Source of the DNA: Desulfomicrobium orale DSM 12838 | GTDB taxonomy: Bacteria > Desulfobacterota > Desulfovibrionia > Desulfovibrionales > Desulfomicrobiaceae | DNA: 64,000 nt | Reading direction: 5' to 3' | Assembly (NCBI RefSeq): GCF_001553625.1 | Contig: NZ_CP014230.1 | Location: 1,116,001-1,180,000, forward strand | Part shown: piece after piece, positions 27,222-37,209 of the stretch | How positions within the stretch are numbered: the first letter of the stretch is position 1 | Layout: each line of letters begins with the position of its first letter | Translations under genes and position numbers: made by a program | Notes under the pieces: generated by a model | Told to the model about the DNA's origin: nothing | Database searches by the model: none | Seen by the model: only the letters and a program-made list of their open reading frames with translations

Positions 27222-28304
27222 ATGGCACACAAGAAAACCTTCATCCGCGACCTGACTGCGGGGCAGAATATCTCGGACATCTTCGCTCTGTCGCAGGCAC
27301 AGCGCCGGGAAGCCCGAAACGGCCCCTACTGGCAGCTGACTCTGACCGACCGCACGGGCGGCATGGAGGCCCGCATCTGGGCTCCGCAGAGCCTGCAATA
27401 CGAAAATCTGAAGCCGGAACAATTTGTCGCCGTGACCGGACAAATTGCGTCGTTCAAGGACCAGCTGCAAATGAACGTCACGGATCTGGTTCTTGTGGAG
27501 CCGGCCGGGGCGGGGCTCGATCTGACCGACTTCCTGCCGTCCTCGGCCGTGCCTCCTGCGGAGCTGCTGGCGGAAATAGAAGCCTTTCTGGACAGGGAGC
27601 TGTCCTTCAAACCCTGGCGCACCCTGTGTGCGAAAGTCCTGGCCGACGCGGATATCCGCGCTGCTCTGCTCACGGCTCCGGGAGCCAAATCCGTCCATCA
27701 CGCCCATGCCGGCGGTCTGCTGGAGCACACCCTCGGTGTCATGCGCGTCTGCGCGGCCCTGGCGGCCCTCTATCCTTCCGTGGACAGGGAGATTCTTCTG
27801 ACAGCCGCCCTCTTTCACGATCTGGGCAAGGCCTTTGAACTGACCCATGGCTTCAGCCGGGAATACACCGACGCCGGGCGGCTCATCGGGCACATCCAGA
27901 TGGGGCTGGAAGCCCTGGAGCCTTTTCTGCGGGCGGCCAAAGATCTTCCCGAGGGGCTGGCCGTGCACCTGAAACATCTGATCCTTTCCCATCACGGCGA
28001 ACTGGAATTCGGTTCTCCCCGCCGGCCGAAGACTGTGGAGGCATTCATCTTGCACTATGCCGACAACCTGGACGCCAAGATCAATACTGTGAACACGGCT
28101 TTGGAAAATACGGCTGATCCGGAAGACGTCGAGGCCAGCCACTGGAGCGAATACCACCGCACTTTGGGCCGTTATCTGTATCAACCCATGCGCACGCCCC
28201 GGACGGAAACGGCTTCCGACGCCCGTTCGGCCGCCAAAAAAACGGCGCCCAGACCGAAATCCGCCCTGCTCAGGGCCATGGGCATAGCCGACCCGGAGGA
28301 ATAG
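27222..28304 (+). CDS. YhaM-like 3'-5' exoribonuclease (OB fold plus HD domain)
   Basis: Cytoplasmic nuclease candidate of 360 residues. An N-terminal OB fold (about 10-95; [17 protein letters not shown]) would bind nucleic acid. The HD phosphohydrolase domain (about 155-300) has metal residues H159/H160, H169 in GGLLEHT, and H199-D200 in LFHDLGK. It ends with a basic, alanine-rich tail. The architecture matches Bacillus YhaM. No clear SD precedes the ATG. tmk starts two bases after its stop, and tmk translation uses an SD lying in its 3' end. Confidence 0.85.
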   Translation: MAHKKTFIRDLTAGQNISDIFALSQAQRREARNGPYWQLTLTDRTGGMEARIWAPQSLQYENLKPEQFVAVTGQIASFKDQLQMNVTDLVLVEPAGAGLDLTDFLPSSAVPPAELLAEIEAFLDRELSFKPWRTLCAKVLADADIRAALLTAPGAKSVHHAHAGGLLEHTLGVMRVCAALAALYPSVDREILLTAALFHDLGKAFELTHGFSREYTDAGRLIGHIQMGLEALEPFLRAAKDLPEGLAVHLKHLILSHHGELEFGSPRRPKTVEAFILHYADNLDAKINTVNTALENTADPEDVEASHWSEYHRTLGRYLYQPMRTPRTETASDARSAAKKTAPRPKSALLRAMGIADPEE

Positions 28305-28306
28305 AC

Positions 28307-28942
28307 ATGTTCATCACCTTGGAGGGCATGGAGGGGTGCGGCAAGTCCACTCAGTGTGCGCTGCTCGTGGAGCATTTCACCCGTCTGGGATTCGATGTGC
28401 TGCGGACTCTGGAGCCCGGCGGCAGCGTCCTGGGCAAGGAGCTGCGGCGCATCCTGCTCGATCCGGCGAACAGCGATCTCTCGCCCGTCAGCGAGCTTTT
28501 TCTGTATCTGGCGGACCGGGCCCAGCACGTCGGCACGGTGATCCGGCCGGCTCTGGCGCAGGATCGTGTGGTCATCTGCGACCGCTTTGCCGATTCCACC
28601 GTGGTGTATCAGGGATATGGGCGGGGGCTTGAACCTTCCCTGCTGCGCCAGTTGAACGACACCGCCGTGCAGGGGCTCTGGCCCGACGCCACCGTTCTGC
28701 TCGATCTGGCTCCGGAGCAGGGACTGCGCCGTGCTCTGACCCGGAACATGCGCGAGAACAAGGCCCGGACGGAGGGCCGTTTCGAGGCCGAGAGTCTGGC
28801 ATTCCACACCCGCGTCAGAGAGGGCTATCTGACCTGGGCCGCCCTCAACCGGGAGCGGTTTCTGGTGGTGGACGCGGACCGGACGCCGGAACAGGTTTTC
28901 GCCGCCATCCTGTGCGGTCTGGAGGAAAAGGGTCTTGTCTGA
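28307..28942 (+). CDS. tmk: thymidylate kinase
   Basis: Phosphorylates dTMP to dTDP, 211 residues. P-loop [10 protein letters not shown] at the N-terminus, DRF motif in [18 protein letters not shown], and lid [10 protein letters not shown]. The substrate motif normally TREPGG reads TLEPGG, losing the arginine. GGAGG eight bases ahead of ATG. The 3' end overlaps the following glycosyltransferase by eight bases. Confidence 0.94.
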   Translation: MFITLEGMEGCGKSTQCALLVEHFTRLGFDVLRTLEPGGSVLGKELRRILLDPANSDLSPVSELFLYLADRAQHVGTVIRPALAQDRVVICDRFADSTVVYQGYGRGLEPSLLRQLNDTAVQGLWPDATVLLDLAPEQGLRRALTRNMRENKARTEGRFEAESLAFHTRVREGYLTWAALNRERFLVVDADRTPEQVFAAILCGLEEKGLV

Positions 28943-29723
28943 GGAGTGGAAAAGGCCCGCCACAGGGCTGGTGCTGACCCTGAACGGAGCCGGCCGGCTG
29001 GAGGCCTGCCTGAAATCTCTGAATTTCTGTCAGGAACTGCTGGTGGTGGACTCCGGCAGCACCGATGAGACAGTGAAAATCGCCGAAGCCTGCGGCGCGC
29101 GGGTGCTGGTCAACCGATGGGAAGGTCCCGCGCGTCAGTTCGCCTTCGCCTTTAGGCATGTGTCCACGCCCTGGGTGGTGTCTCTGGATCAGGACGAGGC
29201 GCTGTCCCCGGAACTGCGGGCCAGCATCATGGCGGCCCTGGCCGATCCGGGAGAGTGCGGCGCGTTTTTGTGTCCGCGCGCGTCCTTTTATTTCGACAGG
29301 TTTCTGCGGCACAGCGGCTGGTATCCGGATCTGCTGCCGCGGGTCTTCAGGCCTGCCGACACGGATGTGCACGTCTCCGGGCCGCACTACGGCTTCAGAC
29401 CCAGGGGAAAAACCATGCGTCTGGCCGGAGACATCATGCACTATCCGTATGAAAACATGCGCCAGCATGTGGAAAAGATGAATTATTACACCCAGGTCGC
29501 GGCAGAAGAAATGTACGGATGCGGAAAATGCTCCGGCCTCGGTGCGGCCTTCGGACACGGCCTGGCCAGGTTTTTGAAAATATACATTTTTCGCAGGGGA
29601 TTTCTGGATGGGCGGGCCGGTTTCGCACTGGCCGTCAATTCTTTTTTCTACGCTTTTCAGAAATATGCCCGGCTTGCGGAAATGCGGGCAACGCCAAAGT
29701 CATCATGCAGGAAAAAACAGTAA
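28935..29723 (+). CDS. glycosyltransferase family 2 (LPS core-type)
   Basis: A 262-residue cytoplasmic transferase. [20 protein letters not shown] is the nucleotide-sugar motif and [10 protein letters not shown] the DXD-like metal site. [19 protein letters not shown] and the C-terminal [20 protein letters not shown] match the WaaE/KdtX-type LPS core glucosyltransferase group. The start is a TTG at 28935, chosen because GGAGG lies nine bases ahead and no ATG occurs until deep in the domain. It overlaps tmk by eight bases and overlaps the next receptor gene by 19 bases. Confidence 0.82.
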   Translation: MSEEWKRPATGLVLTLNGAGRLEACLKSLNFCQELLVVDSGSTDETVKIAEACGARVLVNRWEGPARQFAFAFRHVSTPWVVSLDQDEALSPELRASIMAALADPGECGAFLCPRASFYFDRFLRHSGWYPDLLPRVFRPADTDVHVSGPHYGFRPRGKTMRLAGDIMHYPYENMRQHVEKMNYYTQVAAEEMYGCGKCSGLGAAFGHGLARFLKIYIFRRGFLDGRAGFALAVNSFFYAFQKYARLAEMRATPKSSCRKKQ

Positions 29724-31747
29724 CCCTCACTCTTACGGACACAGTTCGTCATCTTTGCATCACGGCTATCCTGCTGTTTCTCTCGGGTTCGGGATCCTCT
29801 CTGGCTGGTTCTTACATGGCCATGCCTCTGGAAGATCTGATGAATCTGACGGTCACGTCCATCTCCAGGCGCGACCAGCCTCTGCAGGAGACGGCCGCCG
29901 CCGTGTACGTCATTACCGGTGAGGATCTGCGCCGCACCGGCGCGACCAGCATCCCCGAGGCTTTGCGCATGGTTCCCGGGTTCATGGTCGGCCAGCATGA
30001 TGCCAATACTTGGTCCGTATCCGCCAGAGGCCGGGGTCTTAATCCCACCTTCGAAGACAAGCTTTTGTTTCTCATTGACGGACGCAGCAAATATTGCCCC
30101 ATTTTCGGAGGAGTGTTCTGGGACTCCATTGAATTCATGCCGGAGGATATCGACCGCATCGAGGTCATCCGTGGGCCGGGCTCCAGCATCTGGGGCAGCA
30201 ACGCGGTTAACGGCATTGTCAACATTATCACCAAATCCGCCGCCGAAACCCAGGGCGGCATGGTCAGCGCGTTGTACGGCAGTACCGAGCAGGGCACGGC
30301 CAGTCTTCGCTACGGAGGATCGTTCTCGCCGAAAAGCGCTTGGCGCGTTTTCGCCAAGCACCGCAGAGTGGATGACCTGCACGATATGGACGGCCGGAAA
30401 TTTCGCGGGGCCCTGGAAAGCAACTATGCCGGATTCCGGACGGACAGCGAGCCCGACGGCCGATCCCGCTTCGCACTTCAGGGGGATGCGGCCGTGAGCC
30501 GCACCAGAGACACGATACTTCGCCCGGATCTGAGCGTGGCCAGCATGGCCGAATATAGCGTTCCAAGCGACATGGAAGATGTGGCGTTGCAGGCCTCCTG
30601 GAGCAGAAGCCTCGGCGGAGCGGCGTCCGTATCGCTTCAGGGATTTCTGAGCCACTTCCATATCGACACCGCCGATGTCTACGACATCACCGAGGATACC
30701 GCCGATCTGGATTTTCAGCACCAGTTTTCACCTCTGGCCGGGCATACGGCCCAGTGGGGGGTGGCTCTCCGCCATGTCAGGACCCGCATGCGGACCGACC
30801 CCCAGACCATCTCCTTCGCCCGGAAGCGCCGGGCCGACACCTTGGCCAGTGCCTTTGTTCAGGATGAAATTTCCTTTGCGGACGGCCGCTGGCTGCTGAC
30901 CCTGGGCAGCAAATTCGAGCATAACGAACAGACGGGTCTGGAGATTCTGCCCAGCACCCGCCTGCTTTGGCGGGCCTCCGAGCGCCATGCCTTCTGGACC
31001 GCCATGTCCCGTTCCGCGCGTATTCCGTCCATAGCGGAGCAGGATGTGTATTATCATCTGGAGATTCAGGAGCCTGATGGCCTGCTCCCCGTGCGTATTT
31101 CCCTGACAGGCGACCCGGATGCCTCCGCTGAGCGGGTGCTGATCTGGGAGCTGGGGCATCGCTTTACCCTCTCGCCCTTGTTTTTTCTGGACACGGCCCT
31201 TTTCGCCACCCGCGCGGACAACCTGTTCAGCCAGCGTCTTGACCTGTCTTCCGCTTCGCCGCGCATATCGCCAGAACCCCACATCCAGATAGACGGAAAA
31301 GCCGGGAACGACGTGCGGGGCATCACCCACGGCCTGGAACTCAGCGCCACCTGGGAGGCCGCTTCCTGGTGGCGGTTGCGCGGGTGGTATGCTTATTTCG
31401 AGGACAGCTACCGTTTCCGGAGCGAAGGCATCAATATATTTGAATCCATCTACGGCCGGATCAGTCCCCGGCACCAGTTCTTCTTCCGGTCGTCCATGGA
31501 CCTGCCGCACAACACCGAGGCCGACATCATGTTCCGTTATGTCAGCGAACAACCCGGTCTGGAAGTACCGGACCATGCCACTCTCGATGCGCGGCTGGGA
31601 TGGAAGCCCGTGGAGAACATGGAAATATCCCTGGTCGGAAAAAACCTGCTCACGCCCCGGCATAAAGAGACGGCTTCGGGCCTTGTTTTCGGCGATGGCA
31701 TGGGCGTGGACAGAAGCTGCTATCTCAAACTGCGGATGGATTTCTGA
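29705..31747 (+). CDS. TonB-dependent receptor 1
   Basis: Outer-membrane ligand-gated channel, 680 residues from ATG 29705; the frame is open further upstream but only inside the preceding gene. A signal peptide (about 1-36, ending LAGS) is followed by the conserved LEDLMNLTVTSISRR lead, the plug (RRTGATSIPEALRMVPGF, VIRGPGSSIWGSNAVNGIVN) and a beta-barrel ending CYLKLRMDF with the terminal aromatic. No typical TonB box is obvious. It is the first of two tandem paralogues; a 2-base gap separates them. Ligand unknown. The downstream YfiR, kinase and cyclic di-GMP genes suggest a sensory role rather than only uptake. Confidence 0.88.
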   Translation: MQEKTVTLTLTDTVRHLCITAILLFLSGSGSSLAGSYMAMPLEDLMNLTVTSISRRDQPLQETAAAVYVITGEDLRRTGATSIPEALRMVPGFMVGQHDANTWSVSARGRGLNPTFEDKLLFLIDGRSKYCPIFGGVFWDSIEFMPEDIDRIEVIRGPGSSIWGSNAVNGIVNIITKSAAETQGGMVSALYGSTEQGTASLRYGGSFSPKSAWRVFAKHRRVDDLHDMDGRKFRGALESNYAGFRTDSEPDGRSRFALQGDAAVSRTRDTILRPDLSVASMAEYSVPSDMEDVALQASWSRSLGGAASVSLQGFLSHFHIDTADVYDITEDTADLDFQHQFSPLAGHTAQWGVALRHVRTRMRTDPQTISFARKRRADTLASAFVQDEISFADGRWLLTLGSKFEHNEQTGLEILPSTRLLWRASERHAFWTAMSRSARIPSIAEQDVYYHLEIQEPDGLLPVRISLTGDPDASAERVLIWELGHRFTLSPLFFLDTALFATRADNLFSQRLDLSSASPRISPEPHIQIDGKAGNDVRGITHGLELSATWEAASWWRLRGWYAYFEDSYRFRSEGINIFESIYGRISPRHQFFFRSSMDLPHNTEADIMFRYVSEQPGLEVPDHATLDARLGWKPVENMEISLVGKNLLTPRHKETASGLVFGDGMGVDRSCYLKLRMDF

Positions 31748-31749
31748 AG

Positions 31750-33813
31750 ATGTCTGTTTCCCGAGAATTTTTTACCCCCCGACGGCTGGCGCCGATTCAG
31801 AGCTTTCTGGGGTTTTTCTTTCTTGCGTGCCTCGTGTGCTGCGCTCCCCTTGAAACAAGGGCCGGACAGTACATGGAAATGTGCCTGGAAGATCTGATGG
31901 GCCTGACCGTCACGTCCATGTCCAAGCGCGTTCAGGTATTGCAGGAAACGGCCGCCGCCGTGCATATCATCACCGAGGACGATCTGCGCCGCACCGGCGC
32001 GACCAGCATCCCCGAAGCTCTGCGTCTGGTTCCCGGTTTCATGGTCGGGCAGCACAGCACGCATATCTGGTCCGTGTCCGCCCGCGGCCGGGCGTTCAAC
32101 CCCACTTTCGACAATAAACTGCTGGTCATGGTGGATGGCCGCAGCGTCTATTCTCCCGTCTTCAGCGGCGTGTTCTGGGACGCCTTCGATCTTGTTCTGG
32201 AGGACGTGGACCGCATCGAGGTCATCCGCGGGCCGGGCTCCAGCGTCTGGGGCAGCAACGCAGTCAACGGCATCGTGAACATCATCACCAAATCCGCCGC
32301 CGAAACCCAGGGTTTCATGGCCAGCGCGTTGTACGGCAATGTGGAGGAGGGTACGGCCACCCTGCGCTACGGAGACGCCTTCTCGCCGGAAAACACCTGG
32401 AGGATTTTCGCCAAATACCGGAATCTCGATGGTTTGCACGACATGGACGGAGAGAAAACTCATGACGAACAGCACAACCTGCGCGCCGGATTTCGCACTG
32501 ATCTCAGTCCCGATCGGGATTCCAGCCTGACCTTTCTGGGAGACCTCACTCTGGGGTGGACCAAAAATCTGTTTCTCTATCCGGACATCGCTGAGAGCAT
32601 GGTGTTCGAGCACAAGGCCTCAAGCGACATTGCCGACCTGAATATGCGTGGGCGCTACAGTCGCACCCTGGGAGCAGATTCCTCTATTTCCATACAGGCA
32701 TTTTTGAGTCGTTTCTCCCTTGAGACATCCGACCTCTACGACCTGACGGTGAACATGGCCGATCTGGATTTCCAGCACCAATTTCCGCTTCTGCCCGGAC
32801 ACACGGCCCAGTGGGGAGCGGGTATCAGGCGCATTGGAGCCCACACGGAAACCGGTCTCCGCGCCATGGAGTTTGACCGGAAGCGGAGGACGGAAATCCT
32901 GCTCAGTGCCTTTGTTCAGGATGAAATCACTTTCGACGAAGGCCGCTGGGTGTTCACTCTGGGCAGCAAGTTCGAACACAACCGCCAGACGGGCCTGGAA
33001 ATTCTCCCCTCCGCCCGCCTTCTGTGGCACGCCACTGAAAATCACGCTTTCTGGACCGCCGCGTCCCGTTCCGTACGCATCCCGTCCCTGGCGGAGCAGG
33101 ACGCCTCTTACCATGTGGATATCCAGAACACTCCGATGGGCCTGCCGCTGCGCAGAACTGTCAGGGGCAACAGGGACGTGGGCTCCGAAAAAATTCTGAT
33201 CTGTGAACTGGGGCACCGTTTCACTCCGTCGACCCGCTTTTTTGTGGATACCGCTCTCTTCGCCACCTGGGGAGACAACCTGTTCAGCGAATCCTTCGAT
33301 CCGGACGGCGCTTATCTGCGGCTGCCTCCCGCGTCTCCCGCGCCGCATCTGCAACTGGATTCCACGGCCGGAAACGATATGTATGGGACCACCCACGGTC
33401 TGGAAATCAGTGCCTCCTGGACGCCGCGCAGTTGGTGGCGGCTGCGCGGATGGTATGCCTATTTCGAGGACAGCTGCCGCTTCCGTGGTGAGGGCATCGA
33501 CGCCTTCGCATCGTCCTATGGGCGGATCAGTCCTCGGCACCAGCTCTTTTTCCGCTCGTCCATGGATCTGCCGCACAACATTGAGGCCGACATCATGGTC
33601 CGGTATGTCAGCGAACTGCCTGGCCTGGATATCCCTGACTACGCCACTTTTGACGCCCGGCTGGGATGGCGGCCAACGGAGAACATCGAAATATCCCTGA
33701 CCGGGAAGAATCTGGCCACTCCCCGGCACAGGGAAACGTCCACCGGGCTTATTTTCGGCGATGCTGCGGGCGTGGACAGAAGCGGCTATCTCAAGCTGCG
33801 GGTGGATTTCTGA
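31750..33813 (+). CDS. TonB-dependent receptor 2
   Basis: Paralogue of the preceding gene, 687 residues. It has a signal peptide (about 1-38, ending TRAG), LEDLMGLTVTSMSKR, plug motifs (RRTGATSIPEALRLVPGF, VIRGPGSSVWGSNAVNGIVN) and a barrel ending GYLKLRVDF. The plug and last barrel strands are nearly identical to receptor 1, while outer-loop regions differ, suggesting a duplication with diverged ligand specificity. The stop is one base before the YfiR-like start, so the genes are surely cotranscribed. Confidence 0.88.
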   Translation: MSVSREFFTPRRLAPIQSFLGFFFLACLVCCAPLETRAGQYMEMCLEDLMGLTVTSMSKRVQVLQETAAAVHIITEDDLRRTGATSIPEALRLVPGFMVGQHSTHIWSVSARGRAFNPTFDNKLLVMVDGRSVYSPVFSGVFWDAFDLVLEDVDRIEVIRGPGSSVWGSNAVNGIVNIITKSAAETQGFMASALYGNVEEGTATLRYGDAFSPENTWRIFAKYRNLDGLHDMDGEKTHDEQHNLRAGFRTDLSPDRDSSLTFLGDLTLGWTKNLFLYPDIAESMVFEHKASSDIADLNMRGRYSRTLGADSSISIQAFLSRFSLETSDLYDLTVNMADLDFQHQFPLLPGHTAQWGAGIRRIGAHTETGLRAMEFDRKRRTEILLSAFVQDEITFDEGRWVFTLGSKFEHNRQTGLEILPSARLLWHATENHAFWTAASRSVRIPSLAEQDASYHVDIQNTPMGLPLRRTVRGNRDVGSEKILICELGHRFTPSTRFFVDTALFATWGDNLFSESFDPDGAYLRLPPASPAPHLQLDSTAGNDMYGTTHGLEISASWTPRSWWRLRGWYAYFEDSCRFRGEGIDAFASSYGRISPRHQLFFRSSMDLPHNIEADIMVRYVSELPGLDIPDYATFDARLGWRPTENIEISLTGKNLATPRHRETSTGLIFGDAAGVDRSGYLKLRVDF

Positions 33814-33814
33814 C

Positions 33815-34339
33815 ATGTTATCGCTGGCACGAGTTTTCCTCGCCGTTCACCTGTTTCTGTGCCTGATATCCGGTATCTCTCGGGCTCATGCCTCCGACGG
33901 GGACCTGCCCCAGGTGCAGGCGGCCTACTTTTTCAATTTCATCAAGTTTGTCGCCTGGCCGGAAGCCCCGGCATCGCCTCTGGTCATCCGCACCTTCAGA
34001 AGCCCGGCCATTGCCCAGGCTCTGGAGCAGGCACCCGAAAAAAGTGTTCACCAGCGTTTTTTCGATATCATGGACGTCCACCGCCCCCAGGACCTTCTCG
34101 GGGCCGACGCGGTGTTCATCCCAAAGGAATACGCCCCGGCCATACCGGAAAACATCTGGGAAGAATTCAGCGCTGCAAGTCTGGTGGTCAGCGACTGGGA
34201 CAAGACTCTGGACAGGGGCGGCACCATCCGGCTGCTGACCATCGGCGGCAAGATCCGCTTTGCCATCAGCCTGCGCTATGCGACGGAGCTGACCATCAGC
34301 TCCAAGCTGCTGCGTCTGGCCTCGGAGATACGGGAATGA
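33815..34339 (+). CDS. YfiR-family periplasmic protein (DUF4154)
   Basis: A 174-residue secreted protein with signal peptide (about 1-29, SGISRAHASD). The mature part carries the DUF4154 pattern: QAAYFFNFIKFVAWPE, FIPKEYAPAIPE, LVVSDWDKTLDRGGTIRL and ISLRYATELTISSKLLRLA. In Pseudomonas, YfiR represses the membrane cyclase YfiN through its periplasmic domain. Here the mature protein has no cysteine, so the redox control known for Pseudomonas YfiR is not possible. Its stop overlaps the kinase start (ATGA), indicating that the kinase with its CHASE8-type domain is the likely partner. ATG 33815 is one base after the receptor stop. Confidence 0.85.
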   Translation: MLSLARVFLAVHLFLCLISGISRAHASDGDLPQVQAAYFFNFIKFVAWPEAPASPLVIRTFRSPAIAQALEQAPEKSVHQRFFDIMDVHRPQDLLGADAVFIPKEYAPAIPENIWEEFSAASLVVSDWDKTLDRGGTIRLLTIGGKIRFAISLRYATELTISSKLLRLASEIRE

Positions 34340-34776
34340 CATCTTTGAAAAATCCGTCCGGCTTCCGGCCCGATACGCCGGGCCCGAATGCACAAGGGCA
34401 GAAGAAGCCCGGACCGCTGACAAGGTATATCGACAGCGTTTCCCTGCGCACCAAATCCATTCTGCTCATGACCCTGGCCAGTTTCATGGCCCTCATCTTC
34501 GCTTCGGCGGTGTATGTCGGATATGAGCTGGTCATGTTCCGTTCCAGCGCCGAAAACGAATCCCGGAGCATCTCCCGCATCGTGGGTCTGAACAGTATGG
34601 CCAGTCTGGCTTTCCGCGACGATGACGCCGCCAGGGAAACGCTGCTCTCGGTCATAAGCAGGGAATCGTCCATTATTCACGCGGCCCTGTATGATCAGTA
34701 CGGCAAGCTCTTTACGCAGGTCAGCAACCAGCAGGGCCGGGATTTGACCATCCCCCCCACTTGGACATGGACGTAG
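34336..34776 (+). pseudogene. sensor histidine kinase, N-terminal fragment before frame break
   Basis: Begins at ATG 34336 overlapping the YfiR stop. The 146 codons encode a cytoplasmic tip, a first membrane helix (about 38-62, LLMTLASFMALIFASAVYVG) and the first half of a CHASE8-like periplasmic domain (NSMASLAFRDDDAARETLLS, AALYDQYGKLFTQV). It then reads into a TAG at 34774. The rest of the same protein continues in the -1 frame from 34758, so this is one gene broken by a single-base loss in a C7 run, or a gene read by -1 frameshifting. Full-length protein would be about 955 residues. Confidence 0.8.
34752..34758 (+). other. C7 run and -1 slippery heptamer joining the kinase halves
   Basis: Seven C, read in the upstream frame as atC-CCC-CCC. 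This is the X-XXY-YYZ phase needed for tandem -1 slippage. Slipping here gives PP-H-L-D and joins the N-terminal fragment to the downstream frame exactly. An eighth C would do the same. No clear downstream pseudoknot was identified by eye. Confidence 0.6.
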
Positions 34777-37202
34777 ACTCCCCGCACAGCCCCGTCATAC
34801 GCTGGCAGGGAGCCATGCTGACGGTTCTGCATCCCATCTTTCAGGAGCGGAGCCGGGCGGGTTATGTGCGTCTGGTCATGACTCAGCCCACACTCATGCG
34901 CCAGCTGACCATTTATCTGGGCATGAGCGTCTGCGTTCTGCTGGCCAGCATACTGCTCGCCTACATTTTTTCCCTGTTTTCCCAGCGTTTCATCACCATG
35001 CCCGTGCTGGAGCTGCAAGGCACCATGGAGCATGTGGCCGTCACCGGGGATTATTCCATCCGCGCCCGGACCGCCTCGAAGGACGAGCTGGGCCAGCTGG
35101 CTCAGGGCTTCAATGAAATGCTGGGCCGGATTCAGGGCCAGGACAATGAGCTGCGCTCCCACCGCGAACGGCTGGAAGAGAATGTCCGCAGCCGTACGCG
35201 GGAGCTTTCGGAAGCCAACCAGATCCTGCAACGGACGGTGGGGGAGCTGCGCCTGGCAAGGGACAGGGCCGAAGCCGCCAACCAGGCCAAAATGCAGTTT
35301 CTGGCGAACATCAGCCACGAAATCCGCACACCCATGAACGGCGTCCTCGGCGTGGCCGAAATTCTGGATCACTCCCCCCTGTCGGACCGCCAGCGTCAGC
35401 TTTTGCAGGCCCTGCGCCAGTCGGGTGCGGACATGATGGTCATCATCAACGATCTGCTTGATTTCTCCAAACTGGAGGCGGGTAAGTTTTCCCTGCATAT
35501 CAGTACGTTCAACCTGCACCAGCTGCTGGACAACTGCATTACCGCCTTCGCGCCCCAAGCCCGGGCCAAGGCGCTGGAACTGGTCTGCATCACAAGTCCG
35601 GAGGTCCCGGCCCTGATCCAGTCCGACCCGGACCGGCTCCGTCAGATTCTGGTCAACCTCATCGGCAACGCTCTCAAGTTTACGGCCTCGGGCAGCATTG
35701 TCCTCAATGTCTCCCTGGAAGAAGAGGAAGGCACCCAGGGCTGGCTGCTGATTTCCGTCCGGGATACGGGTATCGGCATTCCGGCCGCGGCACTGGACAA
35801 GATATTTTCGCCCTTCACCCAGGCCGACGAGACCATGACCCGCACCCACGGCGGCACGGGTCTGGGTCTGACCATCGTACACCAGCTGCTCGGCCTGCTG
35901 GAAGGAAGCATTTCCGTCCACAGCACCGAGGGGCATGGCTCGGAGTTCATTGTCCGCATCCCCTTCATTCATCCCGAGCGCGGCGGCGAGGAGAACCCTC
36001 CGTCCTATGCGGGAATTTCCATCCACACCTGCGGGCTGACACCTCTGTCCCGAGTGGCGCTGGATAACATGCTCGGCCGGTATTCCCTTGTCGCCGTCCA
36101 CTACGACTGCCCTCAGGATTGCCCGCCCGCCCACGATGGAGGCAAGCGGATCATATTCGTCGAGGGCTCTTCCCATGCCGAGGCCGAAGTAATCCTTTCC
36201 CAGCTGCGGCAGCGTCAGACCGACTGCCATAACATGGTTCTCATCTCCTCTGATCTGTCGGCCGCCGCCGACAATCTGCTGCTCATGGCGGACAAGGCCA
36301 TCGCCAAACCCATCCGCCAGTCCGGCGTCCAGCAGATACTTCAGGATGCGGCCGGGGTCAGGACCGGCGAGGAAGCCGCTTCCGAGATCGTGGCGTTGGG
36401 GGCAACCTACAGCGCCCGTGCCCTGCTGGTGGAGGACAACAAGGTCAACCAGAGCGTGGCCCGCGCCGCTCTGGAGCTGTTCGGCCTGGAGCCCACCATT
36501 GCCGACAACGGTCTGGATGCCCTGAATCTGCTTCAGAACAACCGTTTCGACATCATTTTCATGGATTGCCAGATGCCCGTCATGGACGGCTACACAGCCA
36601 GTGCCCGGATCCGGGAACAGGAACGCCTCGCCGGAAACGGGCGGCGCATCCCCATCGTGGCCATGACCGCCCATGCTCTGGACAAGGACAGGAAGCGCTG
36701 CTTCCAGAGCGGAATGGATGCCTATCTGCCGAAGCCCTTTACTCTGGAGGCTCTGGGAAAATGCCTGGCCGAATGGCTGCCTGACCGGGCGCAGGCAATG
36801 GATCTTCCGTCGGCCGTGCTTTCAGGCGGCATCCCGGCCGGGACTCAGGAAGACGCGCTGGATCCGCAGACCCTGGCCTCGCTTAGGAAAATGCAAAGCA
36901 TGGGCTCCTCCGACCTGCTGCACACGCTCTTCGACGCCTATACATCTTCGGCTCAGGAGCTCATGCAGGCCATCGAAAAGGCCATGGGGCAGAGTAACTG
37001 GCGGCAAATCCGCGAGCATGCCCACACTCTCAAGTCTTCCAGCCACAATGTGGGAGCCACGACCCTTTCCCGTCTTGCGCGGGATATGGAAATTCTGGCC
37101 ATGAATGAAGACGTGCCGGAGATAACGGCCCTGTACCCCGTTCTTCTCCAGGAACACCAGAAAGTCCTTCTCGCGGTCGCCCGCCAGAAGGAGGAGCTGT
37201 AG
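34761..37202 (+). CDS. hybrid sensor histidine kinase, main part after frame break
   Basis: 813 codons in the -1 frame relative to the N-terminal fragment. The end of the CHASE8 domain ([19 protein letters not shown]), the second membrane helix (about 49-73) and a HAMP linker with [19 protein letters not shown] come first. A coiled coil precedes HisKA with H186 in [11 protein letters not shown]. The ATPase has [18 protein letters not shown] and [10 protein letters not shown] degenerate receiver-like stretch (about 418-530) is followed by a true receiver with D602 and K658, and a C-terminal Hpt domain with H755 in HAHTLKSS. No independent start looks convincing (TTG 34761), so function needs the upstream fragment. 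Inner membrane; likely phosphorelay partner is the next gene. Confidence 0.85.
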   Translation: MDMDVDSPHSPVIRWQGAMLTVLHPIFQERSRAGYVRLVMTQPTLMRQLTIYLGMSVCVLLASILLAYIFSLFSQRFITMPVLELQGTMEHVAVTGDYSIRARTASKDELGQLAQGFNEMLGRIQGQDNELRSHRERLEENVRSRTRELSEANQILQRTVGELRLARDRAEAANQAKMQFLANISHEIRTPMNGVLGVAEILDHSPLSDRQRQLLQALRQSGADMMVIINDLLDFSKLEAGKFSLHISTFNLHQLLDNCITAFAPQARAKALELVCITSPEVPALIQSDPDRLRQILVNLIGNALKFTASGSIVLNVSLEEEEGTQGWLLISVRDTGIGIPAAALDKIFSPFTQADETMTRTHGGTGLGLTIVHQLLGLLEGSISVHSTEGHGSEFIVRIPFIHPERGGEENPPSYAGISIHTCGLTPLSRVALDNMLGRYSLVAVHYDCPQDCPPAHDGGKRIIFVEGSSHAEAEVILSQLRQRQTDCHNMVLISSDLSAAADNLLLMADKAIAKPIRQSGVQQILQDAAGVRTGEEAASEIVALGATYSARALLVEDNKVNQSVARAALELFGLEPTIADNGLDALNLLQNNRFDIIFMDCQMPVMDGYTASARIREQERLAGNGRRIPIVAMTAHALDKDRKRCFQSGMDAYLPKPFTLEALGKCLAEWLPDRAQAMDLPSAVLSGGIPAGTQEDALDPQTLASLRKMQSMGSSDLLHTLFDAYTSSAQELMQAIEKAMGQSNWRQIREHAHTLKSSSHNVGATTLSRLARDMEILAMNEDVPEITALYPVLLQEHQKVLLAVARQKEEL

Positions 37203-37209
37203 CATCGAT

